A stretch of DNA of 44,307 bases. Source: Phycisphaerales bacterium. Lineage in GTDB: Bacteria; Planctomycetota; Phycisphaerae; Phycisphaerales; UBA1924. The position numbers and the translations under genes were made by a program. Positions 40,833 to 44,307 of this stretch are shown piece after piece. The notes beneath the pieces are model-generated. The model searched no databases, had not been told where the DNA came from, and saw only the letters and a list, made by a program, of their open reading frames with translations. Numbering within the stretch: position 1 is the stretch's first letter; each line of letters begins with the position of its first letter. The DNA is taken from assembly GCA_019750095.1 (NCBI GenBank), contig JAIEOW010000036.1:1-44307 (forward strand). The letters run 5' to 3'.

Positions 40833-42906
40833 GCGGCTCGATGCTAGAACACACGACGATGCCCGATCGGCCGACCACGCTTTGCGGCGCGCTCAACGCC
40901 GCCGATTGAGCGGTTTTCGGACCGCGATGGGGATCCTGGCCATGTGCGCTCAGGGCGCGATGGCTCAGCAGCCGGGCACGCCGCCGGCCCAGAAGCCGAC
41001 GGGCAAGATGGTGGATCTGTCCACGCTGCCACCCAGCTTGCGTTTGGGGGCCCGGACGAATCTCATCCATCGCCAGATTGCGATCCGGCCGACGGTGGTG
41101 ATCGTGCCGGATGCGGCGTCGTATGTCGCGGCGATCGCGCGCTGGCGGATCGCGGAGAAGGACCCGCTGATCTATCCGGTGCTGATCGATGACGGCACGT
41201 TCGCGGCGCGTGTGGCGATCGCGCGCTTCGTCCGCGCGTTCAAGCCGACTTCGATCGTGCGATGGAACGCGACGGGCGAAGACGCGAAGCTGCCCGAGTC
41301 GGCGACGCTGCGCAAGTCGCGGCTGGGCGAAGTGCAAGCCGCAATCTGGGGCGCGCCAAGTGCGGCGGAGTTGCCCAAGCGCTGGAAAGATGCGGGCTTT
41401 GCACCGCCGGGCGTGGTGGTGGCGAGTCCGGGTGATTCGGCGTGGCCCGCCGCATTTGCGTTGGCAACGGCTCGTGGTCAGGTGCTGGTATGGATCGATC
41501 CGCCCGCGTTTGGAGACGTGACGGGGTACATCCCGCTAGAGAACGCCGAGAGTTTTCGCGGGAGGTTGGATGCCGCGCTGGATGCGACGGGGTTCCGATG
41601 GAACGCGCTGGGGGATGATGTGGATGCGGTGACGCTGTGCTTTACGTCCCCATCGCGCGTGTTTCTGGGAGAGAAGGACAAGCGCGGGTACTTTGCGCTC
41701 ACGGATGTCGTGGGCCGGTCATCGGAATCAACCGGCCGAAAACGCTGGGCGTGGTGCGGGCAGATCATGGGCAATGAGCCCGCCGCCGCGATGAGTGCGA
41801 TGAGTGCGATTTTCCTGGTTCCCGAGCGGGCGTGGCTGCTGGATGGGTACGACTCGACAAGGCCGTGGAGCGAGTATGACGCGAGCGCGACGTCGGACCT
41901 GTTGGGCAAGACGACACTGAAGGTGGTCGTTGATGATGCGCCGGGTGGCGCGTCGCTGGAGATGTTGCGCAGGCGGCTTGCAGGAACACCAGAGATGCCG
42001 GGCTTCGGCGTCGATGCGGGGCTGATCGCCGTGAACTCGTCCGGGCAGGCCCAGTGGTTTGATCTGAAGCCGGGGCAGGGGCTGGTGGGCGATGTGCCGG
42101 TGCTTCGGCGTCCGGCGATGGTGTACTTCGTGCACTCGTTCAGTGCGTGGTCGCCGACGGAGCGATCGACGGTGGCGGGTGCGTGGCTGGATCGCGGGGC
42201 GTATGCGTATCTCGGGTCGGTGCATGAGCCGCTGCTGCAGGGGTTTGTTCCGACGCCGCTGGCGATGCGTCGGCTGCTGGAAGGATTGCCGTGGGGAGCG
42301 GCGGTGCGATTTGATGATGGTCCGGCGTGGAAGATCGCGGTGTATGGCGACCCGCTGATCACGTTTGGTCCGCAGGGGCCGCGGGTTGAGGGTGAGCTGC
42401 CGCTGCCGGGGTTGCCGCCGCGGACGATGGGTGATGAACTGGCGTCGCACCTGAAATCGCGTGAGCTGGCGCGGGCGGTGAGCGCGCTGGCGATTCAGGG
42501 GCGTGATGCCGACGCGGTGCGGCTGATCATGGCGACGGCCAAGGACCAGCCCGGCGCGCTCTCGCCAGAGTTTGGGCTTGCCGGGATCGAGAGTGCGTGT
42601 GCAATGGGGGATCTGTCGGCACTGCTGACATGTGCCGAGGCGCTGCGGCCGATCATGTACGACCAGGTCCGATTGAAGCGCGAGGGCGCGTTGGTGGTGA
42701 AGGACATGGTGTGGCAGGCGCTCGGGCCAAGGATCATGAGCGCGACGCTGAGCGAGCGTGAGGCACGGGTGCTGCCGCATTTCCTGCGGATCGAGACGCT
42801 GGATCGCGACCGGGCCGAGGCAATGCGGGCGTGCGGGCCGATCATGGGCAAGGACACCGAGGCGATCGTGGGCGAGGCGGCGGCCAGAGTGCGGGCGGGC
42901 AAGTAG
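40831..42906 (+). CDS. Secreted protein with a caspase-like (C25/gingipain-type) C-terminal pattern
   Basis: 691 residues from ATG 40831; the alternative ATG 40927 would start inside the signal region. With 40831 the N-terminus has a basic stretch (RRAQRRRLSGFR) and hydrophobic core ending AMAQQ, so export is likely. Residues about 60-330 contain repeated (I/V)xW segments and unknown fold. Residues about 425-505 (MVYFVHSFSAWSPTERSTVA, AYAYLGSVHEPLLQGFVPTP, AAVRFDDGPAWKIAVYGDPL) resemble the TIGR03790/peptidase C25 clan, where H-S-x-A and G-D-P motifs recur. A nucleophile Cys could not be assigned. The last 150 residues are helical repeats. The role is unknown. Confidence 0.7.
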   Translation: MRLDARTHDDARSADHALRRAQRRRLSGFRTAMGILAMCAQGAMAQQPGTPPAQKPTGKMVDLSTLPPSLRLGARTNLIHRQIAIRPTVVIVPDAASYVAAIARWRIAEKDPLIYPVLIDDGTFAARVAIARFVRAFKPTSIVRWNATGEDAKLPESATLRKSRLGEVQAAIWGAPSAAELPKRWKDAGFAPPGVVVASPGDSAWPAAFALATARGQVLVWIDPPAFGDVTGYIPLENAESFRGRLDAALDATGFRWNALGDDVDAVTLCFTSPSRVFLGEKDKRGYFALTDVVGRSSESTGRKRWAWCGQIMGNEPAAAMSAMSAIFLVPERAWLLDGYDSTRPWSEYDASATSDLLGKTTLKVVVDDAPGGASLEMLRRRLAGTPEMPGFGVDAGLIAVNSSGQAQWFDLKPGQGLVGDVPVLRRPAMVYFVHSFSAWSPTERSTVAGAWLDRGAYAYLGSVHEPLLQGFVPTPLAMRRLLEGLPWGAAVRFDDGPAWKIAVYGDPLITFGPQGPRVEGELPLPGLPPRTMGDELASHLKSRELARAVSALAIQGRDADAVRLIMATAKDQPGALSPEFGLAGIESACAMGDLSALLTCAEALRPIMYDQVRLKREGALVVKDMVWQALGPRIMSATLSEREARVLPHFLRIETLDRDRAEAMRACGPIMGKDTEAIVGEAAARVRAGK

Positions 42907-42916
42907 GGGTTTCTCG

Positions 42917-42936
42917 CAGGCGGGACGCCTGTGCCA
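42917..42936. repeat. REP-like hairpin, family C, copy 2
   Basis: CAGGC-GGGAC-GCCTG followed by TGCCACC. Matches the copy at 20212-20228 over the hairpin. Here the tail CCACC resembles that of family B. Confidence 0.75.
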
Positions 42937-42965
42937 CCATTCCGGAACGGGCACTAAGATACACC

Positions 42966-43268
42966 ATGCCGACCTATGTCTATGAGCTGCTGGACGCCAA
43001 GGGCGAGCCGACGGGCGAGACCTTTGAGCATGTGCAATCGATGAAGGAGAAGGCCCTCTCGGCCCATCCGGAGACGGGCAAGCCGTGCCGAAGGGCGATC
43101 GTGGCGCCGAATATCGCCGGCAACTGGTCGCCGCTGAAGGAAAAGAGCATGCTGAGCAACAAGAACCTCGAGCGGCTGGGGTTCACGAAGTATGAGCGCA
43201 AGGGCAAGGGGTACATGGAGCGGGTGGCGGGCAAGGAAGGGCCGCAGTCGATCTCGGCCGACGATTAA
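42966..43268 (+). CDS. FmdB-like protein without the zinc-ribbon cysteines
   Basis: 100 residues, ATG 42966 (MPTYVYELLDAKGEPTGETF). The pattern MPTYxYE ... TFEHVQSMKEKAL ... HPETGKPCRRAI follows the FmdB/putative regulatory zinc-ribbon family, in which CxxC pairs normally bind Zn. Here only one Cys remains (in KPCRR), with the first CxxC replaced by LLDAKG and the second by HPETG. The C-terminal half (KSMLSNKNLERLGFTKYERK) is Lys/Arg-rich. It lies 74 bases before the zinc-ribbon gene, and may share its operon. Confidence 0.75.
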   Translation: MPTYVYELLDAKGEPTGETFEHVQSMKEKALSAHPETGKPCRRAIVAPNIAGNWSPLKEKSMLSNKNLERLGFTKYERKGKGYMERVAGKEGPQSISADD

Positions 43269-43342
43269 CGCAATCGTGGTGATTGATGACGTGTTGAAGG
43301 GCCGCTTTTCGGATTGGCGACACGATCGGGAGAAGTTCCGCC

Positions 43343-44032
43343 ATGGCCAAGCTCATTCGTTTCACCAACAACTATCGCGACTGCTCGACGGAGAAGGGGT
43401 ATCAGTTCGAGTTCAACTGCGACGGGTGCGGCGACGGGTTGATGTCGCCGTTCAAGCCCAGCAAGCTGGGCATCGCCGCGGGGATCTTGCGCAACGCCGG
43501 CGGCCTGCTCGGCGCGCTCTCGGGCGGTGCCGACAGCATGGCCAACACCGCCGACGACCTGATGCGCGGCAAAGAACGCGACACGGCTCTGGATGAAGCC
43601 GTTGTCGAGATGAAGAAGCTCTTCAAGCAGTGCGGCCGCTGCGGCAAGTGGGTCTGCCCCGAGGCGTGCTGGAACGAGAAAAAGAACCTGTGCGAGGCGT
43701 GCGCGCCCGATCTGGAAGAAGAGCTCATCAACATTCAGGAGACAACCAAGGTCGAGCAGCTCAAGCGCAAGGCCCGCGAGGCGAACCTTGTCGGCGACAT
43801 CGATGTCACCCAGCCGGGCGGCAAGGCCGCGGCGGCCGGGGGATCTGCGGCCGCGATCTGCGAAGGGTGCGGGTCGAGCATCACCGGCAAGTTCTGCGGC
43901 ACCTGCGGCATGCAGCGTGTGGAGAAGGCGGCCGAGGCGCCGAAGGCGGCGGGCGGGTTCTGCTCGGGGTGCGGGACGAAGTTCTCGGCGGGAGACAAGT
44001 TTTGTGGGGGGTGTGGGGGGAAGGTGGGGTAG
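43343..44032 (+). CDS. Multi-zinc-ribbon protein
   Basis: 229 residues, ATG 43343 (MAKLIRFTNNYRDCSTEKGY). Zinc-binding Cys pairs: CDGCG at 26-30, CGRCG plus CPEACW and CEACA around 97-120, CEGCG with FCGTCG at about 173-193, CSGCG with FCGGCG at about 207-227. An ALA/Gly hydrophobic segment (GIAAGILRNAGGLLGALSGG, residues 42-62) and a charged helix (85-95, 125-145) lie between. The C-terminal halves resemble the double zinc-ribbon of YdjP-like and virion-core SPFH-associated proteins. Function is unknown. A hairpin terminator follows at 44066. Confidence 0.8.
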   Translation: MAKLIRFTNNYRDCSTEKGYQFEFNCDGCGDGLMSPFKPSKLGIAAGILRNAGGLLGALSGGADSMANTADDLMRGKERDTALDEAVVEMKKLFKQCGRCGKWVCPEACWNEKKNLCEACAPDLEEELINIQETTKVEQLKRKAREANLVGDIDVTQPGGKAAAAGGSAAAICEGCGSSITGKFCGTCGMQRVEKAAEAPKAAGGFCSGCGTKFSAGDKFCGGCGGKVG

Positions 44033-44065
44033 GTGCGGCGTCTACGACGATTTGTTTTTCCAAAT

Positions 44066-44108
44066 GCACCCGACCCGTCGGATTGACGATGGGTTGGGTG
44101 CTTGTTTG
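44066..44108 (+). terminator. Hairpin terminator after the zinc-ribbon gene
   Basis: A 15-bp stem (44066-44080 and 44087-44101) with two G-T wobble pairs, a GATTGA loop and TTGTTTG after it. It lies between the convergent zinc-ribbon and dockerin genes. Confidence 0.8.
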
Positions 44109-44137
44109 CGAGCTGAATCCGAGACGCGTGCGAGAGC

Positions 44138-44307
44138 TCACATGCAGTCGTCGAACCACTCGTTCAGGAAGAAGAAGATGTCGGCGACATCGACGCCGTT
44201 CATGCCGTCGAGGTTGGCGGAAGGGTTGCCTGCAAACCAGGCGTTCAGGAAGTCGAAAATGTCGAGCACAGTCAGCCCATCGACGCCGTTGAAGTTGCCG
44301 GGGTCGA
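44138..44307 (-). CDS. C-terminal end of a second dockerin-domain protein (partial)
   Basis: The last 55 codons and the stop are visible; the rest is beyond the window. They contain two Ca2+-loop repeats of dockerin type: NFNGVDGLTVLDIFDFLNAW with FAGNPSANLDG, then MNGVDVADIFFFLNEWFDDC, ending CM. The first repeat shares LDIFDFLNAWFAG with the partial gene at window position 2-79. Secreted or surface-bound through the dockerin domain. The catalytic part is unknown. Confidence 0.85.
   Translation of the reverse strand, partial: DPGNFNGVDGLTVLDIFDFLNAWFAGNPSANLDGMNGVDVADIFFFLNEWFDDCM

Noticed and set aside
1-44307. Phage, plasmid or integrated element
   Set aside because: No integrase, capsid, terminase, replication or conjugation genes and no attachment sites were seen; the RAYTs are the only transposases.

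Overview
The window is GC-rich DNA from what looks like a planctomycete of the class Phycisphaerae, probably Phycisphaerales. The lineage call is an inference from gene content: dockerin-like C-termini of the LDIFDFLNAWFAG type at both ends, a LEPR-XLL N-terminus, VPAP + hydrophobic + RRRR (PEP-CTERM-like) C-termini, and a pseudopilin with an H-x9-EG motif. No rRNA, tRNA or CRISPR array was seen. Gene order looks chromosomal, with many short, strand-alternating transcription units.

Layout. 1-4.0 kb: tail of a dockerin protein, a PEGA lipoprotein, a GT4 glycosyltransferase, a REP-associated tyrosine transposase (RAYT) between two near-identical 103-bp REP pairs, a small membrane protein, a third diverged REP pair and a LOG-family hydrolase. 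4.1-6.0 kb: two tandem secreted paralogues with sorting-signal tails. 6.1-9.3 kb: a histidine kinase, a NUDIX protein and parB, with three perfect parS palindromes (one inside the kinase gene). 9.4-16.9 kb: a small HTH protein, serine acetyltransferase, Uma2 nuclease-like protein, an ArsR / SRPBCC-thioredoxin-like operon with a readable promoter-operator, an FG-GAP surface protein, a YjfB-like protein, a pseudopilin and a small lipoprotein. 16.9-22.9 kb: a PAS-LuxR regulator, a lower-GC beta-helix protein, a methyltransferase, OmpH/Skp and a GT1 glycosyltransferase. 23-33.2 kb: a secreted subtilase, nadA and a three-gene nonulosonic-acid operon (Maf-like protein, neuA, neuB). 33.3-44.3 kb: leuS, ybeY, a CNNM/CorC protein, trpE, a large secreted protein, two zinc-ribbon-related proteins and the end of a second dockerin protein.

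The most unusual object is leuS (33307-36987, minus). The leucyl-tRNA synthetase frame is open, but its CP1 editing domain carries an in-frame insert of about 250 residues. The insert contains a complete-looking RAYT transposase (HUH motif HVH, Tyr motif YVEYILQNP). It is preceded by three tandem 33-bp REP units read as GGPLVPSGSVS and followed by an inverted REP read as AGDQRAT; another REP sits in a second LeuRS loop. The same REP family occurs once more, upstream of ompH, with a compensatory base pair in its stem. Together with the first RAYT and its REP pairs, and a third hairpin family (CAGGCGGGACGCCTG), the window shows three REP families, two RAYTs, and several cases where REP DNA has become protein-coding sequence.

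The other coherent systems are the parB/parS cluster, the autoregulation-like ArsR operon, and the overlapping maf-neuA-neuB operon for glycosylation of a surface protein with a sialic-acid-like sugar.
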